From Algibacillus agarilyticus (GTDB taxonomy: Bacteria; Pseudomonadota; Gammaproteobacteria; Enterobacterales; Alteromonadaceae), in contig NZ_QMED01000001.1 of NCBI RefSeq assembly GCF_003286125.1, positions 1-64,000 on the forward strand: a stretch of DNA of 64,000 nucleotides, in the 5' to 3' direction. The position numbers and the translations under genes were made by a program. Positions 55,068-64,000 of the stretch are shown here, in pieces. The first letter of the stretch is position 1; every line of letters begins with the position of its first letter. The notes beneath the pieces were generated by a model. It saw only the letters and a list, made by a program, of their open reading frames with translations, was not told the DNA's origin and did no database searches.

Positions 55068-57163
55068 CATTTTCTCATTAACAACACCAAGCTTTGCGAC
55101 TCTACCGCGTATTTTTTAGTAACCCCACCTAGACGCCGAGGTTTACCATTATCAAAACGAGTATCAAATAAAATTGACCATTTCGTTTTTTCGGGTAACG
55201 TAAAATTGACATCATGAGTAGCCGCATTAATACAAACAAAGAGCGTTTCATCACCTTTATTTGAACCTGCTTTCATCTCAACCGCGATGATTTGAGTGTC
55301 AGGGTTATGCCACTCCTCAGTCGACATTAACTCACCATTTGCATTAAACCAATTAACTTCATGTGTGTTGTTATAACCAAAGTAACCATCATCTTTTAAC
55401 GATAAAGAATGTAAAAGCGGACTTGAATGACGGGTTTTAATCAGGTTTCGCACAAACTCAAGTTGCTTTTTATGCACCGATTTTAATTGCCAATTTAACC
55501 AGCTAATACTGTTATCTTGGCAATAAGCATTATTATTACCTAACTGAGTGCGGCCTATTTCATCACCCGCCAATAAATGCGGCGTGCCTTGTGAAATAAA
55601 GAGTGTCGCTAATAAATTACGCTTTTGTTTTTGACGTAACTTATTAATCGCTTTATCCGTTGTGGGGCCTTCAATACCATAATTATAAGACAGGTTATGC
55701 CCGTGCCCATCACGGTTTTGCTCACAGTTAGCTTCATTATGCTTGTGGTTATAACTCACTAAATCTTCTAACGAAAAACCATCATGATAAGCAATGTAAT
55801 TAACACTCGTGTTAATCGTACGCAAATCTTTATGGAAAACATCACGGCTTCCCATAAAACGGGTGGCGAAATCACCAATTAATCCACGGTCACCCTTCCA
55901 AAAGCCTTTGACCGTATCACGAAACTTATCGTTACATTCATGCCAATTTTCAGGGAACTGCCCTAATCGATAACCACCGTAACCAATATCCCATGGCTCA
56001 GCTATCAACTTAGTTTGGCTTAACACCGGATCTTGGAACAACACCTTAAAGAAAGCAGAATAGTTATCAAATTCATTACCTTCTCGCGCTAAGCTCACCG
56101 CTAAATCAAAGCGGAAACCATCTACATGCATTTCTTCAACCCAGTAACGTAGCGATTGGGTAACAAGCTGTAATACATAAGGGTTATCTAAATTAATACT
56201 GTTACCGCAACCTGTATTATTTACATAATGACGATAAATGCTTTGCCCATGTTCATCGGCATCAAACAAATAAAAATTTCGGTTATCAAGTCCGCGGAAA
56301 GACAAGATAGGGCCATCCCCTCCACCTTCAGCACTGTGGTTAAACACAACATCCAAGATAACCTCAATGCCTGCTTTGTGTAATTCACGCACCATGGTCT
56401 TAAATTCGTTAACCGCATTGCTACCACAGCTACTATAGCGCGGTTCAGGGCTAAAGAAGTTAATCGGGTTATAACCCCAATAGTTAGTCAAACCTAACGC
56501 CGTTAAGCGAGGTTCAGACATAAAGGCAGCAACAGGCATCAATTGTAAAGTGGTTACGCCAAGTTCTTGCAAATATTTAACGACTTTTGGATGAGCAAGC
56601 CCCAAGTATGTCCCTTGAATATCATCAGGTACATCGGGGTGCATTTGAGTAAAACCTTTAACGTGCATTTCATATACGACGGTATCTGAATCAGGTACAT
56701 AAGGACGTTCAGCATCTTGCCAATCAAATTCAGGGTCAACAACAACTGATTTAGAAATCATTTGCTGAGAATCACCTGCATATAAACGTTCATTCCACAC
56801 CAGTGGTCGGCTTAGCGCCTTGGCATAAGGGTCGATTAACAACTTTTCGTGATCGAATACTAAGCCTTCATCTAAGTTATAATCGCCATAGACTCTGTAA
56901 CCATAGAGCTGCCCTGGCACTATATTCGTGACAAAACCATGCCAGACTCGACCTTTTTTAGCTGGTAGTTCGATCGCACAAATTTGCGCTTCAGTTTGCT
57001 GATCAAATAAACACAATTCGACTTTATGTGCTTGAGGGCAATAAATAGCAAAATTAACCCCAAGCCCTTTAACAATAGTGGGTCCTAATTTTTTGGCCGA
57101 CCCCGCGTAAACATCGAATTTATTAACAGAAAATAACTTGGATTGCTTTGATAAATTGATCAT
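55064..57163 (-). CDS. glgX: Glycogen debranching enzyme (GlgX type)
   Basis: The start is placed at the ATG at 57163, with AAGGGA six to seven bases before it, rather than at 57184. About 699 residues. An N-terminal CBM48-like domain (G-V-N-F-A-I-Y-C-P-Q-A) precedes a GH13 barrel: EVILDVVFNHSAEG (region I), HVDGFRFDLA (II, nucleophile Asp), LIAEPWDIG (III, acid Glu) and I-A-Y-H-D-G-F-S (IV). It cleaves alpha-1,6 branches of phosphorylase-limited glycogen. It follows glgB by about 73 bases and is probably in the same operon. Confidence 0.95.
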   Translation of the reverse strand: MINLSKQSKLFSVNKFDVYAGSAKKLGPTIVKGLGVNFAIYCPQAHKVELCLFDQQTEAQICAIELPAKKGRVWHGFVTNIVPGQLYGYRVYGDYNLDEGLVFDHEKLLIDPYAKALSRPLVWNERLYAGDSQQMISKSVVVDPEFDWQDAERPYVPDSDTVVYEMHVKGFTQMHPDVPDDIQGTYLGLAHPKVVKYLQELGVTTLQLMPVAAFMSEPRLTALGLTNYWGYNPINFFSPEPRYSSCGSNAVNEFKTMVRELHKAGIEVILDVVFNHSAEGGGDGPILSFRGLDNRNFYLFDADEHGQSIYRHYVNNTGCGNSINLDNPYVLQLVTQSLRYWVEEMHVDGFRFDLAVSLAREGNEFDNYSAFFKVLFQDPVLSQTKLIAEPWDIGYGGYRLGQFPENWHECNDKFRDTVKGFWKGDRGLIGDFATRFMGSRDVFHKDLRTINTSVNYIAYHDGFSLEDLVSYNHKHNEANCEQNRDGHGHNLSYNYGIEGPTTDKAINKLRQKQKRNLLATLFISQGTPHLLAGDEIGRTQLGNNNAYCQDNSISWLNWQLKSVHKKQLEFVRNLIKTRHSSPLLHSLSLKDDGYFGYNNTHEVNWFNANGELMSTEEWHNPDTQIIAVEMKAGSNKGDETLFVCINAATHDVNFTLPEKTKWSILFDTRFDNGKPRRLGGVTKKYAVESQSLVLLMRKW

Positions 57164-57236
57164 AACCGTCCCTTGTGTATGCATTTGAAATGTAAGTAAG
57201 GAACTTACGAATGTAAGTTCCTAAGATAGTTTGATA

Positions 57237-59435
57237 TTAACGGTTTTCTAGTAGGATTGTCGATAAAGGTGGCAGGTTAATTAATATAGAATATTCTTGA
57301 CCATGCCAAGGCGTTGCATCCGCAGTGACTTTAGTAATAACGTCATAACCGCTACCCCAATACTTTTCATCATCACTGTTTAAAATTAGCGAGTATTGGC
57401 CAGGCTCAGCAACACCTAAACGGTATTCATTACGCGGGATTGGCGTAAAGTTACTAATCGAATAAACTTTAGCATCGGTGGTTTCAGCTTTACGCATAAA
57501 CGCTAAAATACTGTTCGCTGAATCTTGATGTTCTAACCATTCAAAACCTTGGTAGTCGTGATCTAATTCATAAAGTGCAGGGTAATTTTTATACACATTA
57601 TTTAAATCACGATATAAATTTTGAATACCTTTATGTTTATCATACTCGGTTAAATGCCAATCTAATGAGTTGTTATAATTCCATTCAGCCGATTGACCAA
57701 ATTCATTACCCATAAAGTTAAGTTTTTTACCTGGGTGTGCATACATAAAGGCGGCATAAGTACGCAGGTTTGAAGCGGCTTGCCATTCATCACCTGGCAT
57801 TTTACGCAACATTGAACCTTTACCGTGTACCACTTCATCATGTGAAATAGGCAATACAAAGCTTTCATTGTAGGCATACACCATTGAGAAGGTGATCTCA
57901 TTATGATGAAACTTACGATAAGCCGGATCTTTAGAAATATAATGTAAACTATCGTGCATCCACCCCATATTCCATTTAAAACCAAAACCTAAACCGCCCT
58001 CAAAGGTGGGTTTAGACACTTTAGGGAATGCCGTTGACTCTTCAGCAATGGTAAACGCGTGCGGATGTTGGGTGTAAACTTCTTCATTAAACCAACGCAA
58101 TAAACTAATGGCTTCGTAGTTTTCGTTACCCCCATCAACATTTGGGATCCATTCGCCTTCATTACGAGAATAATCCCAGTACAGCATACTGGCAACAGCA
58201 TCTACGCGTAATGCATCAACATGATAATGCTCTAACCAAACTAAGGCGCTAGCCACTAAGAACTGACGCACATTGTCGCGGCCAAAGTCATAGATGCAAG
58301 AATTCCAATCTGGATGCCAACCACGACGTGGATCTTCATACTCATATAAATGCGTACCATCAAATCGAGACAAACCATGTGAATCTTCAGGGAAATGAGC
58401 CGGAACCCAATCAATAATAACCCCGACTTCAGCTTGGTGAGCCGCATCAACAAAAGCTTTAAAATCGTTTGGATCGCCAAATCGACTCGTCGGCGCAAAT
58501 AACCCAACAGGCTGATAGCCCCAAGATCCATCATAAGGATGTTCTGATACCGGTAAAACTTCTATGTGTGTATATCCCATGTCTTTAACATAAGGAATAA
58601 GCTGTTCAATAAATTCTTGATACGTTAATGAGCGCAGTCCTGTTTCTGTTGCCACTTTACGCCAGCTAGCTAAATGTAGCTCGTAAATACTCATTGGCGT
58701 TTTGTAGCGATCCACTTTTGCTTGTGCTTTTAACCATTTTTCATCATTCCATTGGTAAGTAGATTGGTCAAAAACAAGTGATGAATGCGATGGATATTGA
58801 TCTTGGTGAAAACCAACAGGGTCAGATTTATGCGGCAAGCGATTGCCTAATGGATCTTTAATTTCATATTTGTACTTAGTACCTTCTGTGACACCCGGTA
58901 CAAATAAAACCCAGTGACCACAATTGGTTTTTTGCATTGGATGATAGCGGCCATCCCAATGGTTAAACTCACCAATTAAGCTAACAGCAGATGCACTAGG
59001 TGCATAAACAGCAAAACGAACACCCTTTAAACTATTACCGGCATCGGTAACCACATCAACAAGTTGCGCACCTAATTGCTTATAAATATTCTCAGGTGCC
59101 GTGTTAACATAATGAACAGCATGAAAAGCGGCTTCAGCAAATTGATATGGGTCTACAACTTCGTAAGTATGTTCTTTGTTTGTGATGCGTAATTTATAAT
59201 CAAATGTTTGTGTTTTTCCTGATATTAAGGCTTCAAACAAACCATTTTCATCGGTTAACCCAAGGTCTTGAATATATTGACCCGTGATATAATCAAGGAC
59301 CTCAACTTTTATTGCGCCTGGACTCCAAGCCCGTAACTTTAAACTTCCATCTTCTGTTTTAATAAACCCGAGAACATCGAGAGGATTATATACTTTTGCT
59401 TGTTGTAAATTATTTGCGAGCATCTTTCCATCCAT
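57237..59435 (-). CDS. glgB: 1,4-alpha-glucan branching enzyme
   Basis: 732 residues, normal for GlgB. There is a tandem N-terminal domain (~20-110), a CBM48 (~120-220, with E-F-N-H-W-D-G-R-Y-H-P-M), and a GH13 barrel: V-I-I-D-W-V-P-A-H-F (region I), DALRVDAVASMLYWDYSR (II), TIAEESTAFP (III) and LPISHDEVVHGKGSM (IV), then an all-beta end. It creates alpha-1,6 branches in glycogen. The ATG at 59423 is an alternative start. No glgC or glgA is present in the window. Confidence 0.97.
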   Translation of the reverse strand: MDGKMLANNLQQAKVYNPLDVLGFIKTEDGSLKLRAWSPGAIKVEVLDYITGQYIQDLGLTDENGLFEALISGKTQTFDYKLRITNKEHTYEVVDPYQFAEAAFHAVHYVNTAPENIYKQLGAQLVDVVTDAGNSLKGVRFAVYAPSASAVSLIGEFNHWDGRYHPMQKTNCGHWVLFVPGVTEGTKYKYEIKDPLGNRLPHKSDPVGFHQDQYPSHSSLVFDQSTYQWNDEKWLKAQAKVDRYKTPMSIYELHLASWRKVATETGLRSLTYQEFIEQLIPYVKDMGYTHIEVLPVSEHPYDGSWGYQPVGLFAPTSRFGDPNDFKAFVDAAHQAEVGVIIDWVPAHFPEDSHGLSRFDGTHLYEYEDPRRGWHPDWNSCIYDFGRDNVRQFLVASALVWLEHYHVDALRVDAVASMLYWDYSRNEGEWIPNVDGGNENYEAISLLRWFNEEVYTQHPHAFTIAEESTAFPKVSKPTFEGGLGFGFKWNMGWMHDSLHYISKDPAYRKFHHNEITFSMVYAYNESFVLPISHDEVVHGKGSMLRKMPGDEWQAASNLRTYAAFMYAHPGKKLNFMGNEFGQSAEWNYNNSLDWHLTEYDKHKGIQNLYRDLNNVYKNYPALYELDHDYQGFEWLEHQDSANSILAFMRKAETTDAKVYSISNFTPIPRNEYRLGVAEPGQYSLILNSDDEKYWGSGYDVITKVTADATPWHGQEYSILINLPPLSTILLENR

Positions 59436-59571
59436 TAAAATAAAGTGTACTTAGCCTGTGTGTTATGACTAGATTAATACAATAACGTTAGCATTATCAA
59501 TTATTTATTAAGTGATAATAATAGAATATAAGAATTATTAGTTGTGGGTGTGTTAAAAACATGACAATGCA

Positions 59572-59628
59572 CAAAAATAAAAAGGCTGTACACTTCAATT
59601 AACCTCATTAATCAAAGTAAATACAGCC
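59572..59628 (-). terminator. Terminator after malQ
   Basis: On the minus strand GGCTGTA and TACAGCC pair across a long loop and are followed by TTTTTATTTTT. It separates malQ from glgB, so the two may be transcribed separately. Confidence 0.65.
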
Positions 59629-59630
59629 AT

Positions 59631-59668
59631 TTAATTAAGCGACTTAATTAAGCGACTTAATTAACGTC
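59631..59668. repeat. 13-bp direct repeats after malQ
   Basis: TTAATTAAGCGAC occurs at 59631 and 59644, followed by a partial third copy (TTAATTAACGTC) at 59657. No function is apparent. Confidence 0.8.
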
Positions 59669-59680
59669 TTAAATTATGTT

Positions 59681-61858
59681 TTAACTGGCGTCGTTACGGG
59701 CTTGCGTTAAACGAGCGGTTAAATCATCAATTGCTTCTTGACTGAATATTTCACTTAAATTCATCGTCAATTTACGACGCCAGTTTGGATATTCCGTGCT
59801 TGTGCCCGGTATATTAACCGGCTTGTCCATTTGCATCCAATCTTCTAATTGCAAACTTAAGAGTGCACTTGAGCCTTTAGCCATATGATATTGCAACCCA
59901 AAATTTAACTCTTGTGTCATCTCGGTATATTCCACGTCACGTGGTACCGCATCTGAAATAGATTGATGCCCATGTAATGTATCTAATATGGCTTGTTTAT
60001 CACGATGACGGCTCGCAAATAAAGTTTGTAATACCTCTTCATCTGGGTAAACCCCCACTTCACGCCCTAGGTTTAAATCGTCACAATGCCAATAACCACG
60101 TAGAGTTGGCATATCATGCGTCGTTAATGTAGACATTGCTTGTACGGGATAGTGCGCAGGCGAGAAGAAACCACCATCGGGTGCAACTTCAAAAAAGAAT
60201 ACTCGGTAAGAATGAACACCATTTTCTTGCAGTAATTCGTAAATGCCATCTGGCACCGTACCAAGATCTTCACCGATCACTAAACACTTATTTCGATGAC
60301 TTTCTAATGCCAGCAATGCTAACAAATCATCTACGGGGTAATACAGGTAAGCACCTTGCTTAGCGGTATCCCCTTTTGGCACCCACCATAAGCGCAATAA
60401 CGCCATTGCATGATCAATACGTAAAGCGCCACACGCGCGCATGTTTGATCTAAATAACTCAACAAAAGGTGAATAACTTTGTTTAATTAATTTTTCAGGA
60501 TCCATCGGGGGTAATCCCCAATTTTGTCCTTGTGGGCCTAATACATCAGGTGGAGCACCTACACTGGCATTAGTGCAATATAAATCACTATTTGCCCAAA
60601 TTTCAGCACTACCTTCACTAACACCCACGGCTAAATCACGATATATACCAATCGACATGCCCGCATCCACAGCCGCTTGTTGGCAAGCATTAATTTGCTT
60701 GTCGGCTAGCCATTGTAAATAACAATAATAGTTAACTAATTCCGCATTATTTTTCGCGAATTCAGCAACGGCTTCTTTGTGGTATTCGTTAAGTGAATCA
60801 GGCCATGCCGGCCAACCCCAAGCGATTTCGCCCGTTGCGGCGACGGTTTCTTGGATGGCATCAAAAATAGCAATTTGCTGTAATGACTCGCCACCTTCTT
60901 CAACAAAAGCCGCAAAATCAGCTTGATCTTTTTGCTGATTAAACCAAGCAAAAATCAGCTTAAGTGCACTGTGTTTTAATTGTGTAACGGCTTCATAATC
61001 AACCGATTCAACATCACGTGCATGTTGTAATTTTTGTTGAAAATCGGCTGAATTAACCAAGGTTTGTACCGCCTCGGTATCAAAACCGGCAACGGCTTTT
61101 ACGTCAATGTATAAACTATTTAACCACCGACGTGAAGACGGACTATAAGGACTACAACTATCAGAGTTAGCAGGGTAAAGTGCATGAATAGGGTTTAAAC
61201 CGACAAACTCAGCTCCGCGAGCGGCGACTTCTTTTATTAATGTCGTTAAATCAGAAAAGTCACCAATACCCCAGTTATTTTCTGTTCGGATACAATATAA
61301 CTGAACACTCGGCCCCCAACCTTTTTTACCTTGTGCAATCGCAGGTTGTTTATAACAAGCGGTTGGAGCAATAATGAGATCTTGCTTAGCTTCTACCTTA
61401 GCGTCGTCACTTTTTATGCTCAGTGTATGATAACCAATAGGTAAAAGCTGATCGATTTCAAGTAAGTATTCTTGATACTCTAAACCATCAAACTGGGCGA
61501 CATCGACTAAATTTCCATCGATAGGCGTAAAAGGTGCTTGATATTGCTGACCCTGCTCTGTTGTGATTAACCAATTAAATTCGGTATTTACCGCTGTTAT
61601 CGGCAAACGAATACTGGTGAGTAACGAGTCTGTATCACGTAAAATAGTTACCGGATTTAGCGGTGAACTCCAATGCTCCTCTGTTTCTGCTTCAATAGCT
61701 TCTTTTAAAGCCTCTTCATCATCTACCGGATATCCCATACCCGCTAATAGTTTAACTTTAACTGAAGGATCGACTACGGCATCCTTTCCCCATGCATCGA
61801 CGTAATTACTTTCTATACCGCGAGCTTGCGCTAGCTGCTCGATCAACTCATTTTTCAT
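59681..61858 (-). CDS. malQ: 4-alpha-glucanotransferase (amylomaltase)
   Basis: Start at the ATG giving MKNELIEQLAQARGI, with AAGG upstream; the TTG at 61882 is a poorer choice. About 725 residues, as in the long GH77 enzymes of proteobacteria. NWGIGDFSDL, G-A-E-F-V-G-L-N-P-I-H-A-L, ALRIDHAMALLRLWWVP (nucleophile Asp), VIGEDLGTVP (acid Glu) and TTHDMPTLRGYW are GH77 motifs. It transfers glucan segments during maltodextrin use. Divergent to gap, next to the glycogen genes. Confidence 0.95.
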   Translation of the reverse strand: MKNELIEQLAQARGIESNYVDAWGKDAVVDPSVKVKLLAGMGYPVDDEEALKEAIEAETEEHWSSPLNPVTILRDTDSLLTSIRLPITAVNTEFNWLITTEQGQQYQAPFTPIDGNLVDVAQFDGLEYQEYLLEIDQLLPIGYHTLSIKSDDAKVEAKQDLIIAPTACYKQPAIAQGKKGWGPSVQLYCIRTENNWGIGDFSDLTTLIKEVAARGAEFVGLNPIHALYPANSDSCSPYSPSSRRWLNSLYIDVKAVAGFDTEAVQTLVNSADFQQKLQHARDVESVDYEAVTQLKHSALKLIFAWFNQQKDQADFAAFVEEGGESLQQIAIFDAIQETVAATGEIAWGWPAWPDSLNEYHKEAVAEFAKNNAELVNYYCYLQWLADKQINACQQAAVDAGMSIGIYRDLAVGVSEGSAEIWANSDLYCTNASVGAPPDVLGPQGQNWGLPPMDPEKLIKQSYSPFVELFRSNMRACGALRIDHAMALLRLWWVPKGDTAKQGAYLYYPVDDLLALLALESHRNKCLVIGEDLGTVPDGIYELLQENGVHSYRVFFFEVAPDGGFFSPAHYPVQAMSTLTTHDMPTLRGYWHCDDLNLGREVGVYPDEEVLQTLFASRHRDKQAILDTLHGHQSISDAVPRDVEYTEMTQELNFGLQYHMAKGSSALLSLQLEDWMQMDKPVNIPGTSTEYPNWRRKLTMNLSEIFSQEAIDDLTARLTQARNDAS

Positions 61859-61969
61859 TCGTTTGTTAACCTTATCGCTCAAATTTTAACTAATTAAAGG
61901 ATACCCTACTTTTAAAATAATTCATCACTTAAACCCGTAAATTAAGTCTAATGCATACGTATTTATTCT

Positions 61970-61999
61970 TTGAGAAACAGACTAATGATCGTTTATAAT
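61970..61999 (+). promoter_or_regulatory. Candidate sigma-70 promoter of gap
   Basis: TTGAGA (61970-61975), 18 bases, TATAAT (61994-61999). A transcript would have a leader of about 90 bases before the gap start. Nothing else was recognised in 61883-62096. Confidence 0.5.
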
Positions 62000-62096
62000 C
62001 TAATTCAATTATAAAAGTGCTTAATTGGTTTAAATATTAAAGATTAATTAAACATACCAAAACATACAAATTTACTAACTAACAGTGGAACCAACA

Positions 62097-63110
62097 ATGA
62101 CTATTAAAGTTGCTATAAACGGATACGGACGTATCGGAAGAAATGTTCTTAAAGCGTTATATGAATCAGAAAAAAATTATGACATCAAAATCGTTGCGAT
62201 TAACGATTTAGGCGATTCAGATATTAATGCTCATTTAACAAAATACGATACCGTTCACGGTCGTTTTAACGCAAAAGTTTCTCATGATGACGAAGCTCTT
62301 TATGTAAATGATGACAAAATTCTTACTTTCTCAGAGCGCAACCCAGCTGATTTACCTTGGGCTGAGCTAGGCGTAGACGTAGTTTACGAATGTACTGGTT
62401 TCTTTGCAGATAAAGACAAAGCTCAAGCACATATTGATGCCGGCGCTAAAAAAGTCATTATTTCAGCTCCAGCTAAAGGCAACATTGACGCAACTGTTGT
62501 ATATGGTGTTAACCAAGATGTGATCACATCTGACATGACAATTATTTCAAATGCTTCATGTACAACTAACTGTTTAGCCCCAATCGCTAAGCCATTAAAC
62601 GATGCTTTAGGCATTGTTTCTGGTTTAATGACAACTATCCATGCTTATACAAACGACCAAAAATTATCTGATGTTTACCATACAGATAAATATCGTGCAC
62701 GTGCTGCAGGTCATAACATGATCCCGACAGCAACAGGTGCTGCAAAAGCGGTTGGTTTAGTGGTTCCAGAACTTCAAGGTAAGTTCGACGGCATGGCTGT
62801 TCGTGTACCAACAATCAATGTTTCATTAGTTGATTTAACATTTGAATCAGAAAAAGAAACAACGGTTGAAGAAGTTAATAAGATCATTGCTGATGCAATC
62901 GCAGCCGATCCAGTATTAGCTGAAGTATTATCAATCAATGTAGAACCATTAGTTTCTTCTGACTTCAACCATTGTGCATATACTTCAAACTTTGATGCAA
63001 CACAAACACGTGTTATCGGCAAGTTAGTTAAAGTTATGGCTTGGTACGATAATGAGTGGGGCTTTAGTAACCGCATGTTGGACAACACTGTTCAATTAAT
63101 GAAGGCCTAA
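62097..63110 (+). CDS. gap: Glyceraldehyde-3-phosphate dehydrogenase, type I
   Basis: 337 residues from the ATG at 62097 with GGA before it; the GTG at 62085 is rejected. [17 protein letters not shown] is the NAD-binding start, [11 protein letters not shown] holds the catalytic cysteine, [12 protein letters not shown] the catalytic His, and [14 protein letters not shown] and W-Y-D-N-E-W-G-F are classic GAPDH motifs. An erythrose-4-phosphate dehydrogenase was considered but the motif set fits GAPDH better. Pairs divergently with malQ. Confidence 0.95.
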   Translation: MTIKVAINGYGRIGRNVLKALYESEKNYDIKIVAINDLGDSDINAHLTKYDTVHGRFNAKVSHDDEALYVNDDKILTFSERNPADLPWAELGVDVVYECTGFFADKDKAQAHIDAGAKKVIISAPAKGNIDATVVYGVNQDVITSDMTIISNASCTTNCLAPIAKPLNDALGIVSGLMTTIHAYTNDQKLSDVYHTDKYRARAAGHNMIPTATGAAKAVGLVVPELQGKFDGMAVRVPTINVSLVDLTFESEKETTVEEVNKIIADAIAADPVLAEVLSINVEPLVSSDFNHCAYTSNFDATQTRVIGKLVKVMAWYDNEWGFSNRMLDNTVQLMKA

Positions 63111-63133
63111 ACCTCAAAAGAACATCTAGCGCA

Positions 63134-63159
63134 GGCGGCTTATGCCGCCTTTTGTTTTT
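63134..63159 (+). terminator. Rho-independent terminator after gap
   Basis: GGCGGC-TTAT-GCCGCC followed by TTTTGTTTTT: a compact, GC-rich hairpin with a T run directly after gap and just before the next gene. Confidence 0.93.
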
Positions 63160-63175
63160 AGCGAGTTTTATTCCT

Positions 63176-64000
63176 ATGAAAAATCCATTTATTCAATTCG
63201 ACATTCTTGAAAACTATTCAGACGAGTTTAGTTTACGTGCTTTACCAACGGGTTTACATTATTGGTGGGTAGAGACCGAACGATATAAAGCCGCGATCAC
63301 AGTAACGGGTGGTCAAGTCATTTGGTATGAAACCAGTAAACATCCTCACCCTGTAATTTGGCTTAGCGATTTTAGTCATTTAGATAACAGTAAATCATTA
63401 AGAGGCGGCATACCCGTTTGTTGGCCTTGGTTTGGTCGACATAGAACCGATAAAAGCAACCCGAGTCATGGGTTAGTGCGTAATATACCTTGGGTGATCA
63501 AAGATTTTAAGTTTGAAAATAGCGAATTTACATTACGTGTAACCCCGACTCAAACTGACGAAATGCGCAAACACATCCCAGAAGGCGTCGTGTTAACTGA
63601 AGTTATTAAGTTAACCGAAACACTCGATGTTAGTTTAGTTACAACCAACAATAGCCATGCGCCCTATGAATTCAGCGCCGCTTTACATACCTATTTTTAT
63701 GTTGGTAATATCAAAGAAACCGAGTTACATGGATTAACTCAATCGCATTATATTTCTGAACAAACTAACTGGCAGTCTACCGATTCACCTAAATGCTACC
63801 GCTTTAGAGAACACACAGACAGAATACATATTGATCAAGCTGAATATGCAGAAATTGAAAGTCCGGTGCATACTTATCAATTAACTCAAAGTGGTCACAA
63901 TAGCTTAATTGTGTGGAATCCGTGGAGAGAAGTTTCAACAAAGACTCCGGGCATGGGTTCGGAAGTTTGGCAAGAAATGCTTTGTGTTGAGCCTGCAGCA
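63176..64000 (+). CDS. D-hexose-6-phosphate mutarotase (3' partial)
   Basis: An ATG at 63176 opens a frame that stays open to the window end (275 codons so far). R-G-G-I-P-V-C-W-P-W-F-G and S-H-G-L-V-R match the aldose-epimerase-like YeaD family, which interconverts anomers of hexose 6-phosphates. L-H-T-Y-F-Y-V and the W-N-P-W near the end also fit. It lies 66 bases after gap, beyond its terminator. In E. coli yeaD also follows gapA, so the order is conserved. Confidence 0.88.
   Translation, partial: MKNPFIQFDILENYSDEFSLRALPTGLHYWWVETERYKAAITVTGGQVIWYETSKHPHPVIWLSDFSHLDNSKSLRGGIPVCWPWFGRHRTDKSNPSHGLVRNIPWVIKDFKFENSEFTLRVTPTQTDEMRKHIPEGVVLTEVIKLTETLDVSLVTTNNSHAPYEFSAALHTYFYVGNIKETELHGLTQSHYISEQTNWQSTDSPKCYRFREHTDRIHIDQAEYAEIESPVHTYQLTQSGHNSLIVWNPWREVSTKTPGMGSEVWQEMLCVEPAA

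Noticed and set aside
62097-63110. Erythrose-4-phosphate dehydrogenase
   Set aside because: The motif set around the catalytic cysteine and the neighbouring mutarotase fit gap better.

Overview
The window reads as chromosomal DNA of a marine gammaproteobacterium of the order Alteromonadales. This rests on the AT-rich coding style, the E. coli-like dnaQ / rnhA / yafS-like / gloB neighbourhood, a TIGR03503-type protein next to dnaQ, DUF2989 and DUF349 proteins, and a giant GlyGly-CTERM-tailed protein. The species cannot be named from sequence alone. Genes are densely packed. No rRNA, CRISPR array, intact insertion sequence or prophage was seen.

Layout. (1) 2-9643: the 3' part of a giant secreted repeat protein with Ig-like repeats, cadherin-like/tandem-95 repeats, FG-GAP-like calcium motifs and a GlyGly-CTERM tail. 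(2) 9887-24091: an accessory island of surface-modification enzymes. It holds a PIG-L deacetylase fused to a decayed GT2, a GT4-methyltransferase fusion, a radical SAM/SPASM protein, a GNAT-like protein, two sulfotransferases, a tandem pair of small GT-A enzymes, a 1076-residue GT2-TPR-GT2 protein with a decayed PIG-L domain, and a GT-B-like protein. (3) 24406-30071: a two-gene minus-strand unit of an FG-GAP/ASPIC-UnbV (CRTAC1-like) protein and a DUF255 thioredoxin-fold protein with a DsbD_N-like C-terminus. (4) 30317-37199: two overlapping genes, each carrying two TPR plus GT9-like cores. (5) 37363-39440: a Lys/Pro-rich anchored protein, a gene-poor stretch of about 0.8 kb, and four tandem tRNA-Asp genes behind a recognisable promoter. 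(6) 39556-54886: housekeeping genes (TIGR03503 protein, dnaQ, rnhA, yafS-like, gloB, mltD, an AGCS-DUF1315-DUF349 operon, a thioredoxin-like protein, a DUF2989 lipoprotein, msrB, gnd). (7) 55064-64000: glucan and central sugar metabolism (glgX, glgB, malQ, gap, and a hexose-6-phosphate mutarotase cut by the window end).

The most interesting part is regions 1-4. A Ser/Thr-rich giant surface protein lies beside a dense set of glycosyltransferases, sulfotransferases, a deacetylase, a methyltransferase and TPR-linked glycosyltransferases. I infer, without proof, that the island may decorate the giant protein or another surface polymer with a sulfated or methylated glycan. Two PIG-L/GT2 fusion paralogues in the island have decayed reciprocally: one keeps only the deacetylase motifs, the other only the glycosyltransferase motifs.
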